NCBI GenBank assembly: GCA_947375135.1 | Contig: CANCER010000001.1 | Location: forward strand, 186,001 to 250,000 | Origin: Comamonadaceae bacterium | GTDB taxonomy: Bacteria; Pseudomonadota; Gammaproteobacteria; Burkholderiales; Burkholderiaceae_C | Direction: 5' to 3' | Length of the DNA stretch: 64,000 bases | Shown: positions 23,241-34,045 of the stretch, in pieces | Numbering within the stretch: position 1 is the first letter of the stretch | Layout of the letters: each line of letters begins with the position of its first letter | Notes under the pieces: model-generated | What the model was told of the DNA's origin: nothing | Seen by the model: the letters and a program-made list of their open reading frames with translations, nothing else | Databases searched by the model: none | Translations under genes and position numbers: made by a program

Positions 23241-24983
23241 ATGTCAAACTTGGTCTTCAAACGTCTAGTAATCGCGTCCGATACCCAAAAGTCAGCAAAC
23301 CTATTCAACTTCCAACCCCGATTCAATCTAATAACGGGGAATGACAACAGTCTAGGCAAATCAACCCTCGCCAAGCTTTTGTTTTGGACACTTGGTGGCG
23401 ATCCAGATTTAGATATAACCTGGCAATCGTTTGATGTACGTTCCATGGTGGATTTCAATATCGGGAATTCAACTTATCAAATTGGACGATATGCCAACTC
23501 GATGTTTCTCAAATATCCGAACGGCAAATGGCTGAGATTCCCAAAAATTACGGGCGACTATTCAGAGGCTTTCGCTGAGATAGTTGGTTTCGGTGCCCTG
23601 TTGCCGAACCGCAACGACACCACAAAACTCGAAACACCTCCACCGGCATTTTATTTCTTACCCTTTTATGTTGACCAACAGCGCAGTTGGTCTGAAGCCT
23701 GGCACAGCTTTCAACATCTTGAACAATATTCAAGGTGGCAAAAAACCATCATTCAATACCATACCGGCTATTTATTGCCTGAATTTTTTGAAATTGAAGA
23801 AAACATAGCTCACAGCAATGTCGAACGAAAAACAGCGGAAGCAGAAGTTAAAAAAATTGAAACCGCTATTGCGGTTGTTAAAGCATATATTCCAACAGCA
23901 ATTAAGACCGTAGCACTCACCACCGCTGAATTTGACGCTCTTTCCGCAGAAGTCAACGTTGACATAGCCAAGCTCCAAGAAAAGCAGGAAGACCTGCTTA
24001 GAACAATCGCAGGTCACCAGACTGAGCGCCTTTACATTCAAGGGCAATTGGATCTTGCAAAATTAGCATCAACAGATCTTGAAAAGGACTATGGCTTTAC
24101 CGTTCAGTGCATTGATGGTGAAACTATCCTATGCCCTCTGTGCGGAACTGTTCATGACAACTCGTCACCCAATCGGGCTTCTATTCTCGCTGACAAAGAC
24201 GAGGCAAGTAGTCAAGTCCAATCTCTATCGGAAAAACTTGCCAAGTTAGAGGTGAAACTTATAGCAAACCAGAAGCAATTAGACTTAACACGATCTGAAA
24301 TTGACGCTATTAATAGCAAATACCGAACGAATGAATCCACAGACTCTGGACAGCCGGAGGCTAAGGATGAAACCTTTACGTTTCTTGATGGTCTTGCATC
24401 TCGTGCCGTTCAAAAGCACGTTCAGCGAACAATGGAAACCAAAACAGCTCTAATTCGTGACATCAATAGATCGAACAAAATCCTAAAGGCCAATCAGAAA
24501 AAATTACTGACCAAAGAAGAGCGCGAGGAATTGGACGCTCGCTTCAAAGATAAGTTATCTCAATTCATCACTGAATTAAAGGCCCAAGGAGTTAACCTTT
24601 CACCTATTGAATCGCCCCTTGATTACAAGAAGCTCTTTGGCAATGGTGGCGCTGCGGAGAGCACTCGCGGCCTCTTGGCTTACTACCTAGCGACTCTTGG
24701 CCAGATATACGCTGCCAAGAATGAGGTTTTTTCAGCGATCGTCATTGACACACCCAATCAACAAGAACAAGCCGATTTTAATTATGAAATCATTCTGAAA
24801 TTTCTAATGGAAAAAATTCCGTCCGATGCTCAGCTTATTCTTTGTGCAATGAATAGAAAAGAAATTGAAACCTATAAAAATTCTGCACATGTTATTGAAC
24901 TGGATGATGGCAAAATTTTGAATAAAGCCAACTACGAAAAACACAGATCGCTTTTAAATTTTGACGAAGCACCACGCCCTTAA
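23241..24983 (+). CDS. SMC/Rad50-like ATPase with zinc-hook motif (LmuB-like)
   Basis: A 580-residue ABC-type ATPase. The N-terminal P-loop is LITGNDNSLGKSTLAK (residues 30-45); it has five residues between G33 and G39-K40, one more than the usual four. Two long coiled coils (about 190-290 and 315-470) flank a single CPLC at 298-301, the usual mark of a zinc hook for dimerisation. The C-terminus has a signature-like STRGLLAYYLATL and a Walker B/D-loop stretch IVIDTPNQQEQADF (about 503-516). AGGA lies nine bases before the ATG. It is shorter than most Rad50 proteins, as expected for Lamassu-type ATPases. It pairs with the nuclease gene upstream; no LmuC-like gene is seen. Confidence 0.78.
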   Translation: MSNLVFKRLVIASDTQKSANLFNFQPRFNLITGNDNSLGKSTLAKLLFWTLGGDPDLDITWQSFDVRSMVDFNIGNSTYQIGRYANSMFLKYPNGKWLRFPKITGDYSEAFAEIVGFGALLPNRNDTTKLETPPPAFYFLPFYVDQQRSWSEAWHSFQHLEQYSRWQKTIIQYHTGYLLPEFFEIEENIAHSNVERKTAEAEVKKIETAIAVVKAYIPTAIKTVALTTAEFDALSAEVNVDIAKLQEKQEDLLRTIAGHQTERLYIQGQLDLAKLASTDLEKDYGFTVQCIDGETILCPLCGTVHDNSSPNRASILADKDEASSQVQSLSEKLAKLEVKLIANQKQLDLTRSEIDAINSKYRTNESTDSGQPEAKDETFTFLDGLASRAVQKHVQRTMETKTALIRDINRSNKILKANQKKLLTKEEREELDARFKDKLSQFITELKAQGVNLSPIESPLDYKKLFGNGGAAESTRGLLAYYLATLGQIYAAKNEVFSAIVIDTPNQQEQADFNYEIILKFLMEKIPSDAQLILCAMNRKEIETYKNSAHVIELDDGKILNKANYEKHRSLLNFDEAPRP

Positions 24984-25056
24984 ATTACCGATCAAAATTG
25001 ATTTCTTAGGGCTTGGAGAATTTAAAGTGCCATCTATTTTTTCGACAACGCCACTG

Positions 25057-25803
25057 TCATTTTGACTTCTTTGTCTCGTTGACCACTGCCGAAATCTCGG
25101 TGCCTTCAAGTGCCGCTTTCACCACCTGGGCTTGCTCTTTAAGCAGGGCCAGCCAAGGCTTGGCGAACGCCTTGTGTGCGGAAGTACTTGCCCAGCGACT
25201 TGTCGCAGCTTCGGCGGGGGTTAGCCACACCGCCCGCAGCTTTCCATCGTAAAGGTCCTTGAACCTTGCAGCCCATTCCGGCGCCGACTTGTCCCAAGCC
25301 ATCCCCACCAGCACCGTCCTGCCACGATCCGAGCGCTTCTCCGGTTGAGCGAAAAACGGGACATGGATCGTCATGAAACCGTACATGCCCGATTTCACAG
25401 CCGCTTCAAAAGACGACTCGACTGTGATGCTCTTCTGGAAGTCACGTAAGTCAGAGAGCTTGAACACTACCTTCTGGTTTTGGCCCACTGCACCTTCGCG
25501 AATCGACTTGATCATCTTCAAGCGGGGTAGCAGCTTGGGTTGAGCCGTGCCTTTCCCGCCAGAAACCGCCTTGGGCCGTTTTGGGGGTTTGCGGAGCTCA
25601 GACATCTCCGTCATCGACACGCAGAGATATATTGCGGCGAGCTCTTCTGGCAAGGTCGTGTCGTCATTCATGCCCGCAATTTCATTTCGAATGCGTGCCT
25701 CGGCCATCATCTGAGCAAGAGGCTTCTTGACTCGACCGCCGGTCTTCTGCTTTTTGACGGGAATGGCCGCCTCACCGCTGGATTCGAGAGCTTCATTGGC
25801 CAT
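25057..25803 (-). CDS. putative excisionase / DNA-binding partner of the island integrase
   Basis: A 248-residue protein. Residues about 54-125 read like an AlpA/MerR-type winged helix with a long wing: LPEELAAIYLCVSMTEMSEL, a basic loop, then VVFKLSDLRDFQKS. The N-terminus is lysine-rich and the C-terminal part (about 135-230) contains SGMYGFMTIHVPFFAQPEKR and VLVGMAWDKSAPEW. It lies 37 bp downstream of the integrase gene on the same strand, as directionality factors often do. AAGGTG precedes the ATG at 25803. The excisionase role is inferred. Confidence 0.55.
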   Translation of the reverse strand: MANEALESSGEAAIPVKKQKTGGRVKKPLAQMMAEARIRNEIAGMNDDTTLPEELAAIYLCVSMTEMSELRKPPKRPKAVSGGKGTAQPKLLPRLKMIKSIREGAVGQNQKVVFKLSDLRDFQKSITVESSFEAAVKSGMYGFMTIHVPFFAQPEKRSDRGRTVLVGMAWDKSAPEWAARFKDLYDGKLRAVWLTPAEAATSRWASTSAHKAFAKPWLALLKEQAQVVKAALEGTEISAVVNETKKSK

Positions 25804-25840
25804 GCGACACCTTAATCATGATTCTTTGCTGCTTGCAGAA

Positions 25841-27316
25841 TTATCGGGGTTGTCGGGTTGAAGCCCTACGCTTCGGAGTTGGATCGATCACTGCCGACTC
25901 CTTATCCGGCAATCGCTGTGCCCCGCGTGGCCGCAAGGCGTTGTAGACCGATGGGGCGACTTTCAAAATCTCCTCCTCCACCTTCTTCATGCGCTCGGCA
26001 ATATCCTCCCATTCCGGTGTGGTGTAACGGCCCAAAGTCTCCCCACCCGCAGCACCGTGCCCAAGCATCCGTTTGATCTGGCGATCGGTTAGGTTGAGCC
26101 GTTCACAGGCAGCCCCGAAGGTTCTTCGCAGGTCGTGCCCTCTCACCACCTTGATTCCAGCGGCATCTCGAACCGTGGCCATCGCCACGCTCGGGTCCGA
26201 GTAGTGGCCCTTCCTGGAATTCGGCGACATCGCTGGAAACACCCACACTTCACCCTCAAGCTGACACTCACGGCGCAACTTCAACAATTCGTAGGCACAT
26301 GGCCCGATGGGAAACTCGTGGTCACCCCGGTTTTTGGCATCATTGATCCGGACCACCTTTTCCTTCATATCGATCCAGCGATCGGTGACCGATTCTGCGT
26401 CTGTAATTTTGTCTCGCCATTTGACGGAGCGGCACTCGTCGCCACGAAGGCCCCACATCAGGTCAAGAAGCAAAAAATCAGCCGCAACCGGATTCTGTGA
26501 GCGGTACTCCCATGCCGCCTTCACGAACGGGCCAACGGTGCTGGAAAAGGACAATGGATTTCGGACGCCTTTTGCCTTGTAATCGCGCTCAAGCTGGGTG
26601 TTATCTCGGTACTTCTCCTTGGTCTTCAATATCGTGAAGGGGTTGTACGTCAGCGATGGCGCCCGCCCTTCAGCGTGGGCGTTATGGACCTCGTTCTCAA
26701 TGGCGTTACTGACCGCAGCCGTCGCCCACCGCCCCATCGCTTCCGCCGCCGTCCTGTGGGCGTTAGTCACCGCATGTAGGTCAAAGCGGTCAAGGATCTC
26801 TTGCGCCGCGATTAGGCGCACCTTGCGATCTTCCCAATCCTTGAATTTGTCTCGGGCCTTTTTGAGAGAGTCCAAGGAATTCGGCTTGATGGGCTTACTG
26901 CGGCCCGTCAAATCTTTGATGTATTGATTCCAGACCTGCCCAAGAGTCAGCTCCGAAGCTTCGATCGTCTCCGTCACGTTCTTGGGGTTCGTTCCGTGCT
27001 TCTTGGCAAGGGCTACTTGGTCGCGTGCCAAGTCCCTTGCCGTATCCAAGTCGATGACTTGCTCATCACCCTTTCGGCCCGCCGCCAAGCCGACGTAAAG
27101 CTTCATGTTCTTGCCATTGATCTGCTTTTCCACAATGTAGACCGAGGCTTTTTTCCCAACGCGTATGGCGAATCCGGTTGGAGCCTTTCGGCTTGTGTCA
27201 TACACCAGATAATTGGGGCCAGTGGCTGGAAGCCATTTCGCATAGGCGACGCCTGGTTGAGGGACTTTGTCCATCGACATCTTCGGCACGAGGTCGGTAT
27301 TCAGTTCCATCTTCAT
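25841..27316 (-). CDS. int: tyrosine integrase of the genomic island (P4-like)
   Basis: A 491-residue tyrosine recombinase. The N-terminal part (about residues 25-110) is the arm-binding/DUF4102-type domain. The catalytic domain shows the first arginine in MWGLRGDECRSVKW, the H-x-x-R box in RGHDLRRTFG, and the C-terminal box MLGHGAAGGETLGRYTTPEW with the nucleophilic tyrosine. An extra basic tail of about 40 residues follows. AGGAG lies six bases before the ATG at 27316. It is divergent from mutS and marks the right end of the island; repeats in the gap (27332-27428) are likely binding sites. GC content is close to that of the chromosome, unlike the integrase at 17177. Confidence 0.93.
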   Translation of the reverse strand: MKMELNTDLVPKMSMDKVPQPGVAYAKWLPATGPNYLVYDTSRKAPTGFAIRVGKKASVYIVEKQINGKNMKLYVGLAAGRKGDEQVIDLDTARDLARDQVALAKKHGTNPKNVTETIEASELTLGQVWNQYIKDLTGRSKPIKPNSLDSLKKARDKFKDWEDRKVRLIAAQEILDRFDLHAVTNAHRTAAEAMGRWATAAVSNAIENEVHNAHAEGRAPSLTYNPFTILKTKEKYRDNTQLERDYKAKGVRNPLSFSSTVGPFVKAAWEYRSQNPVAADFLLLDLMWGLRGDECRSVKWRDKITDAESVTDRWIDMKEKVVRINDAKNRGDHEFPIGPCAYELLKLRRECQLEGEVWVFPAMSPNSRKGHYSDPSVAMATVRDAAGIKVVRGHDLRRTFGAACERLNLTDRQIKRMLGHGAAGGETLGRYTTPEWEDIAERMKKVEEEILKVAPSVYNALRPRGAQRLPDKESAVIDPTPKRRASTRQPR

Positions 27317-27331
27317 GAGAAGGTCTCCTGC

Positions 27332-27428
27332 GTTTTTGGCGGAGGCTCGGAACGGCTTTCCGCCAAAAACTAGGGCAATTATGGCGCTAGTTTGAAAATT
27401 GGCGGTGATTTAGCGGACAAATTGGCGG
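27332..27428. repeat. TTGGCGG repeats between int and mutS
   Basis: A perfect 12-bp inverted repeat, GTTTTTGGCGGA (27332-27343) and TCCGCCAAAAAC (27359-27370), is followed by direct copies AAATTGGCGG at 27396 and 27419, with a near copy TTAGCGG at 27410. The three direct copies are spaced 11 and 12 bp. Together five TTGGCGG-type sites lie in the int/mutS gap. They fit arm-type integrase or excisionase sites; the 12-bp inverted repeat could also form a terminator-like stem. The attachment core must be nearby but cannot be fixed without the left end. Confidence 0.7.
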
Positions 27429-27511
27429 ACCGATACAGGCCGTTAGAGGTTTTTAGAGAGCACTACAGATTGACAGAAAAAATGACGCTTCCCTCTGAAA
27501 AACAAGGAAAA

Positions 27512-30133
27512 ATGGCATCTTCCGAGAGCGTGGCGAAAGATTTTTCGAACCACACCCCCATGATGGCCCAGTACCTGGCCCTCAAAGCAGACTTTCCGGA
27601 CACGCTGCTGTTCTACCGCATGGGCGATTTCTATGAGATGTTTTACGGTGACGCGGAAAAAGCGGCGCGCCTTCTGGACATCACGCTCACCGCACGCGGC
27701 CAGAGTGCCGGCCAGCCGATTCCCATGGCCGGCGTGCCCTTCCATGCCATGGAGGGCTATCTGGCCAAGCTGATCCGCCAGGGCGAGTCGGTAGCGATTT
27801 GCGAGCAGGTGGGCGAGGTGGGCGGCAAAGGGCCGGTGGAGCGCAAGGTGATGCGGGTGGTGACGCCCGGCACGCTGACCGATTCCGAGCTGCTGAACGA
27901 AAAGACCGAGTCCATGCTGATGGCCGTGCACCAGGGCCCGCGCAACCGCTGCGGCCTGGCCTGGCTGTCGGTGACGCAGGGCATCGTATTCCTGGCCGAA
28001 TGCGCGCCCGACGCCCTGGGCTCCTGGATCAGCCGCGTGAGTCCCAGCGAGCTGGCCTATAGCGCCGCGGTGACCGGCGGTTTTGAAGACCGGCTCAAGC
28101 GCATGCGCATGGGCACCTCGATCTTTCTGACCGCGCGTCCGGAATTTCAGTTTGACAGTGCCCTGGGCCAGACCAAGTTGCTGGCTGCCCTGCAGGCCGC
28201 CAGCCTCACCAGCTGGAACGCGCAAGACCTGCCGCTGGCCCATGCCGCTGCGGCTGCACTCCTGGCCTATGCCGAGCACACGCAAGGGCGCAAGCTCACG
28301 CATATCAGCAGCGTGCAGGTGCAGCGCGACGACGCCTTGATTGACCTGCCGGCCACCACGCGGCGCAACCTGGAGCTGGTGCAGACGCTGCGCGGCGAGG
28401 ACTCCCCCACCCTGTTCTCGCTGTTGGACACCTGCATGACCGGCATGGGCAGCCGGGCCCTGAAGCGCTGGCTGCTGGAGCCCAAGCGCGATCGCGCGCA
28501 AGCGCGCCAGCGCCTGCACGCCATCCATACGCTGCATACGGGTGCCCACGCCAACCTGTGGCAGAGCCTGCGCGCCCAACTCAAGGGCTGCGCCGATGTG
28601 GAGCGCATCACCGCCCGCATGGCCCTGCGCCAGGTGCGCCCGCGCGAGCTGGTGGCGCTGCTACTGACGCTGCAGAAGACGCAGAGCCTGTCACAGCAGC
28701 TGCAGGGCCTGGACGGCCAGTTGCGCGACATGGCCTACGCCCTGCTGGCGGCGCCCGAATGCGCCAACCTGATAGCCGCGGGCATTGCGCCCGAGCCCGC
28801 TGCGATGGTGCGCGATGGCGGCGTGATTGCCACCGGCTTCGATGCCGAGCTGGACGAGCTGCGCGCCATCCAGACCAATTGCGACGCCTTCCTGCTGGAC
28901 CTGGAGGTGCGCGAAAAGGCGCGCAGCGGCATTGCCACCCTGCGCGTGCAGTTCAACCGCGTGCATGGCTTTTACATTGAGGTCAGCGCGGCCCAGGCCG
29001 CCAACGTGCCGGAAGACTACCGCCGCCGCCAGACCCTGAAAAACGCCGAGCGCTTTATCACGCCCGAACTGAAAGCCTTTGAAGACAAGGCCCTGAGCGC
29101 GCAGGAGCGCGCCCTGGCACGCGAGAAATGGCTGTTCGAGCAGGTGCTGGACCAGCTGCAGGCCTTTGTGCCCATGCTGACCCGCACCGCGCAGGCCCTG
29201 GCCACGCTGGACGCACTCTGCGCACTGACCGAGCGCGCCCTGACGCTGGACTGGTGCGCGCCGCAGTTTGTCGAACAACCCTGCATCGACATCACGCAGG
29301 GCCGCCACCCGGTGGTGCAGGCCAGGCTGGCCGAGTTGTCTAGCGGGAATTTCATCGCCAACGACACCCGCCTGGGCGCGAAGCAACGCATGCAGATGAT
29401 CACCGGCCCCAATATGGGCGGCAAATCCACCTATATGCGCCAGGTCGCGCTCATCGTGCTGCTCGCCAGCATGGGCAGCCATGTGCCGGCCACGGCCTGC
29501 ACGCTGGGGCCGATTGATGCCATCCACACCCGTATCGGTGCGGCCGATGACCTGGCCAACGCCCAGTCCACCTTCATGCTGGAGATGACCGAGGGCGCGC
29601 AGATCCTGCACGCCGCCACGCCGCAAAGCCTGGTGCTGATGGACGAGATCGGCCGCGGCACCTCCACCTTTGACGGCCTGGCCCTGGCCTCGGCAATAGC
29701 CACCCAGCTGCACGACAAAACCCAGTCCTTCACGCTGTTTGCCACCCATTACTTTGAGCTCACCGAGTTCCCGGCCACGCACCACGCGGCCATGAATGTG
29801 CATGTGAGCGCGGCCGAGGCCGGGCGCGACATCGTCTTCCTCCACGCCATTGAGCCGGGCCCTGCCAGCAAGAGCTATGGGGTGCAGGTGGCGCGGCTGG
29901 CGGGTATGCCGGCGGCGGTGCTGAACCAGGCGCGGCACACGCTGGAGGCGCTGGAGGCGCAGGCCACGGCTTCGCAGCGGCAGGTGGATTTGTTTGCGTC
30001 TGCACCGGTGGCAGAGGTGGCGTCAGCCTCGGCGCTGGAGGTGGCGGTGGTGGCGATGAACCCGGACGCCATGAGTCCGAGGGAGGCTTTGGAGGCGCTG
30101 TATGTGTTGAAGGGACTGGTGGTCAAAGGTTGA
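27512..30133 (+). CDS. mutS: DNA mismatch repair ATPase MutS
   Basis: An 873-residue MutS, which recognises base mismatches and starts methyl-directed repair with MutL. The mismatch-wedge motif is F40-Y-E42 (GDFYEMF); the Walker A loop GPNMGGKST is at about 632-640, and [12 protein letters not shown] follows as Walker B/signature. The C-terminal helix-turn-helix region is intact. I place the start at ATG 27512, with AAGGA four bases upstream, because the F-x-E position then fits known MutS proteins; the frame is open back to 27392, through the island end. The gene directly adjoins the island, so its promoter lies in or next to island DNA. Confidence 0.97.
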   Translation: MASSESVAKDFSNHTPMMAQYLALKADFPDTLLFYRMGDFYEMFYGDAEKAARLLDITLTARGQSAGQPIPMAGVPFHAMEGYLAKLIRQGESVAICEQVGEVGGKGPVERKVMRVVTPGTLTDSELLNEKTESMLMAVHQGPRNRCGLAWLSVTQGIVFLAECAPDALGSWISRVSPSELAYSAAVTGGFEDRLKRMRMGTSIFLTARPEFQFDSALGQTKLLAALQAASLTSWNAQDLPLAHAAAAALLAYAEHTQGRKLTHISSVQVQRDDALIDLPATTRRNLELVQTLRGEDSPTLFSLLDTCMTGMGSRALKRWLLEPKRDRAQARQRLHAIHTLHTGAHANLWQSLRAQLKGCADVERITARMALRQVRPRELVALLLTLQKTQSLSQQLQGLDGQLRDMAYALLAAPECANLIAAGIAPEPAAMVRDGGVIATGFDAELDELRAIQTNCDAFLLDLEVREKARSGIATLRVQFNRVHGFYIEVSAAQAANVPEDYRRRQTLKNAERFITPELKAFEDKALSAQERALAREKWLFEQVLDQLQAFVPMLTRTAQALATLDALCALTERALTLDWCAPQFVEQPCIDITQGRHPVVQARLAELSSGNFIANDTRLGAKQRMQMITGPNMGGKSTYMRQVALIVLLASMGSHVPATACTLGPIDAIHTRIGAADDLANAQSTFMLEMTEGAQILHAATPQSLVLMDEIGRGTSTFDGLALASAIATQLHDKTQSFTLFATHYFELTEFPATHHAAMNVHVSAAEAGRDIVFLHAIEPGPASKSYGVQVARLAGMPAAVLNQARHTLEALEAQATASQRQVDLFASAPVAEVASASALEVAVVAMNPDAMSPREALEALYVLKGLVVKG

Positions 30134-30249
30134 TTGGGGTTTGCTCGTGCGTGCCGCAGCGCCTGAAGCACACCACGTCGCGCTGCCCACAGATACAGAC
30201 GGACCACCCTCCCCTTTACACTCTACGGTTTCCCAGCCATTAGAAAAGC

Positions 30250-31077
30250 ATGACTTACTGCGTCGCCATCAAACTCAACGCCGGCCTGGTGTTCCTCTCC
30301 GACTCCCGCACCAACGCCGGACTCGACCAGATCAGCACCTTCCGCAAAATGATCGTCTACGAAAAGGCTGACGACCGCTTCATGGTCCTGCTGTCGGCGG
30401 GCAACCTCAGCATCTCGCAGTCCATCCGCGAAATTTTGCAGACCGAGCGCCTGAAGGACCATGACGAGGACGAAGGCGTCACCATCTGGAATGCCAAAAG
30501 CATGTTCGAAGCCGCCCGTGTGCTGGGCGCCACCATCCGCAAGGTGCATGACCGCGATGCCGGTTCGCTGCAGCAATCGGGTGTGGACTTCAATGTCTCA
30601 CTCATCTTCGGCGGCCAGATCAAGGGGGAGGGCATGCGCCTGTTCCAGGTGTACTCAGCCGGTAACTTCATCGAAGCCACCCCCGAGACGCCCTACTTCC
30701 AGGTCGGCGAATCCAAATACGGCAAGCCGGTGCTGGACCGCGTGATCACCCCCACCACCCCGCTGGACGAGGCCGCCAAGTGCGCCCTAGTGTCCATGGA
30801 TTCCACGCTCAAGTCCAACCTGTCGGTGGGTCTGCCGCTGGACATGGTGGTGTATGAAGTCAACACTTTCCACACCGACAAGGTGGTCTGCATTGACGAG
30901 AACAACCCCTACTTCAAGATGCTGCACGGCAGCTGGGGCCAGAAACTGCGCGAAGTGTTTGACAGCATTGAAGACCCGGCCTGGAATGGTGGCGTGACCG
31001 AGGTGCCGCTGATGGTGGCATCCCACCGCAGCCTGCCCCTGAAAAAAATCACCACGCCTGACGAACGCCTGATCTAG
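30250..31077 (+). CDS. Anbu, proteasome-type protease
   Basis: A 275-residue homologue of the proteasome beta fold, of the Anbu type. After removal of Met1 the second residue, Thr2, would be the N-terminal nucleophile (MTYCV), and the conserved D18 (LSDSRTNAG) and K33 (TFRKM) complete the proteasome-like active site. No propeptide is present. Anbu forms open helical or ring assemblies in the cytoplasm of some proteobacteria; its substrates are unknown. In many genomes it sits with a peptide-ligase and transglutaminase cluster, which is not seen here. It begins 116 bp after mutS. Confidence 0.9.
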   Translation: MTYCVAIKLNAGLVFLSDSRTNAGLDQISTFRKMIVYEKADDRFMVLLSAGNLSISQSIREILQTERLKDHDEDEGVTIWNAKSMFEAARVLGATIRKVHDRDAGSLQQSGVDFNVSLIFGGQIKGEGMRLFQVYSAGNFIEATPETPYFQVGESKYGKPVLDRVITPTTPLDEAAKCALVSMDSTLKSNLSVGLPLDMVVYEVNTFHTDKVVCIDENNPYFKMLHGSWGQKLREVFDSIEDPAWNGGVTEVPLMVASHRSLPLKKITTPDERLI

Positions 31078-31104
31078 CCCCCCCCCTTTTACTTCACGCA
31101 CGCA

Positions 31105-31914
31105 GTGATTGTTTTTTCCCACGCCAACAGCTTCCCGGCCAGCACCTACGCCATGCTCTTTCGCAGCCTGCGCGGGCGTGGCTTCACGGTGAAGGCCGTC
31201 GACAAGTTCGGCCACGACCCGCGCTTTCCGGTCAGCAACAACTGGCCGTATCTGGTGCAGCAGCTGTGCGAGTTCACGCAAATCGAGGCTGAAAAGGCAG
31301 GCCAGCCGGTGTGGCTGGTGGGGCACTCGCTGGGCGGCTACCTGAGCCTGATGGCGGCCATGCGGCTGCCGCATTTGGCCAAGGGGCTGGTGCTGCTGGA
31401 CTCCCCTGTGCTGGGCGGCTGGAAATCGCACACGCTGGGGCTGATCAAGCGCACCGCGCTGGTGGGCTCGTTCTCCCCCGGCGCGGTGAGCAAGCGCCGG
31501 CGCAACAGCTGGGCCAGCGTGGAAGAGGCCTTTGCGCACTTCCGCCACAAAAAGGCGTTTGCGAAGTGGGACGAACAGGTGCTGCACGATTACGTGGCGC
31601 ACGGCACTGACGAAGTGGACGGCAAGCGCGTGCTGGGCTTTGACCGCGACGTGGAGACCGCCATTTACAACGGCCTGCCGCACAACCTGGAGCGCCAACT
31701 CAAGCGCCACCCCTTGCAATGCCCGGCACATTACATCGGCGGGACCGAATCTGAAGAAATGCGCCGCGTGGGCATGGCGTTGACCACCAAAGTGGTGAAG
31801 GGCAACATCACCCTGCGGGAGGGTAGCCACCTGTTTCCGATGGAGCACCCCATAGAGACCGCTGCGGCCATTGAGGCCGCCATCCGCGCCATGGAACACG
31901 CCACGGCCGCCTGA
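31105..31914 (+). CDS. alpha/beta hydrolase
   Basis: A 269-residue serine hydrolase of the alpha/beta fold. The nucleophile elbow is VGHSLGGY with S75; the early FSHANSFPASTY (residues 4-15) is the oxyanion-loop region, and the catalytic histidine is probably in the EGSHLFPMEHP stretch near 247. The start is a GTG (31105), as no ATG fits; it lies 27 bp after the Anbu gene, so the two may be cotranscribed. The substrate is unknown; esters or amides of small acids are typical. Confidence 0.85.
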   Translation: MIVFSHANSFPASTYAMLFRSLRGRGFTVKAVDKFGHDPRFPVSNNWPYLVQQLCEFTQIEAEKAGQPVWLVGHSLGGYLSLMAAMRLPHLAKGLVLLDSPVLGGWKSHTLGLIKRTALVGSFSPGAVSKRRRNSWASVEEAFAHFRHKKAFAKWDEQVLHDYVAHGTDEVDGKRVLGFDRDVETAIYNGLPHNLERQLKRHPLQCPAHYIGGTESEEMRRVGMALTTKVVKGNITLREGSHLFPMEHPIETAAAIEAAIRAMEHATAA

Positions 31915-31946
31915 CGGACCGGCCTCACGGGGCCCTCACAAGGGCC

Positions 31947-32771
31947 TTAGGCCGCCCAATGCACCGTGCCGGTCCAGGCGGTGGCCAGCACCACGATGCC
32001 AAAGGCAATGCGGTAGTAGGCAAAGCCCACAAAATCGTGCGTGGCAATGAACTTCAGCAGCCAGCGGATACACAGCCAGGCGGCAATGAACGACACCCCA
32101 AAGCCCACGCCAAACAGCGGCATGTCGGCCATGCTCAGCAAGGCGCGTTCCTTGTAGAGGCTGTAGACGGTGGCCCCCACCAGCGTAGGGATGGCCAGAA
32201 AGAACGAGAACTCGGCCGCCACCTTGCGTGACAGGCCCAGCAACATGCCACCGACGATGGTGGCGCCGCTGCGGCTGGTGCCGGGGATCATGCCCAGGCA
32301 CTGCACCAGGCCGACCTTGAGGGCGTCCAGGCCCGACATCTCGTCGATGTCATGGATGCGCGCCACGGGCTTGGCCATTTTCTCCACCCACAGAATGATG
32401 AAGCCGCCGACGATAAATGCGCCGGCCACCACGGGCGGGTTGAACAGATAGGCCTTGATGGCCTTGTAGACGGTAAAGCCGATGATGCCGGCCGGCAGAA
32501 AGCCAATCAACACATTGGCCGCAAAGCGCTGCGCCCGCTTGCTGCTGGGCAGGTTCACGATGGTTGCGCGGATCTTCGCCCAATACACGATGATCACGGC
32601 CAGGATGGCACCGCTCTGGATGGCGATGTCAAAGACTTTGCTCTTCTCGTCATCAAAGCCCAGCAGGGCGCCCGTCAGAATCAAATGCCCGGTGCTCGAG
32701 ATGGGCAAAAACTCGGTCAGCCCCTCCACGATGCCCATGATGGCGGCTTTCAACAGCAAAACAATGTCCAA
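31947..32771 (-). CDS. uppP: undecaprenyl-diphosphatase UppP (BacA)
   Basis: A 274-residue membrane enzyme that removes a phosphate from undecaprenyl diphosphate, recycling the lipid carrier for peptidoglycan and O-antigen synthesis; extra copies give bacitracin resistance. The hallmark segments are [17 protein letters not shown] near the N-terminus and [10 protein letters not shown] in the middle, with about eight membrane helices. I place the start at a TTG (32771): the protein then begins [17 protein letters not shown] as in homologues, and GGAG lies six bases upstream. The frame remains open to 32945, overlapping the upstream gene's end, which is unlikely to be translated. Confidence 0.93.
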   Translation of the reverse strand: MDIVLLLKAAIMGIVEGLTEFLPISSTGHLILTGALLGFDDEKSKVFDIAIQSGAILAVIIVYWAKIRATIVNLPSSKRAQRFAANVLIGFLPAGIIGFTVYKAIKAYLFNPPVVAGAFIVGGFIILWVEKMAKPVARIHDIDEMSGLDALKVGLVQCLGMIPGTSRSGATIVGGMLLGLSRKVAAEFSFFLAIPTLVGATVYSLYKERALLSMADMPLFGVGFGVSFIAAWLCIRWLLKFIATHDFVGFAYYRIAFGIVVLATAWTGTVHWAA

Positions 32772-32809
32772 AATACACTCCAAAAAATGACGCAAAAACC
32801 ATTCAAAAA

Positions 32810-34041
<1,232 letters not shown>

Positions 34042-34045
<4 letters not shown>

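Noticed and set aside
27317-27511. tRNA gene as integration target of the outer integrase
   Set aside because: P4-type integrases often use tRNA genes, but no cloverleaf sequence is visible in the int/mutS gap.
28691-29938. 415-residue open frame on the minus strand
   Set aside because: Antisense to mutS; no recognisable motif.
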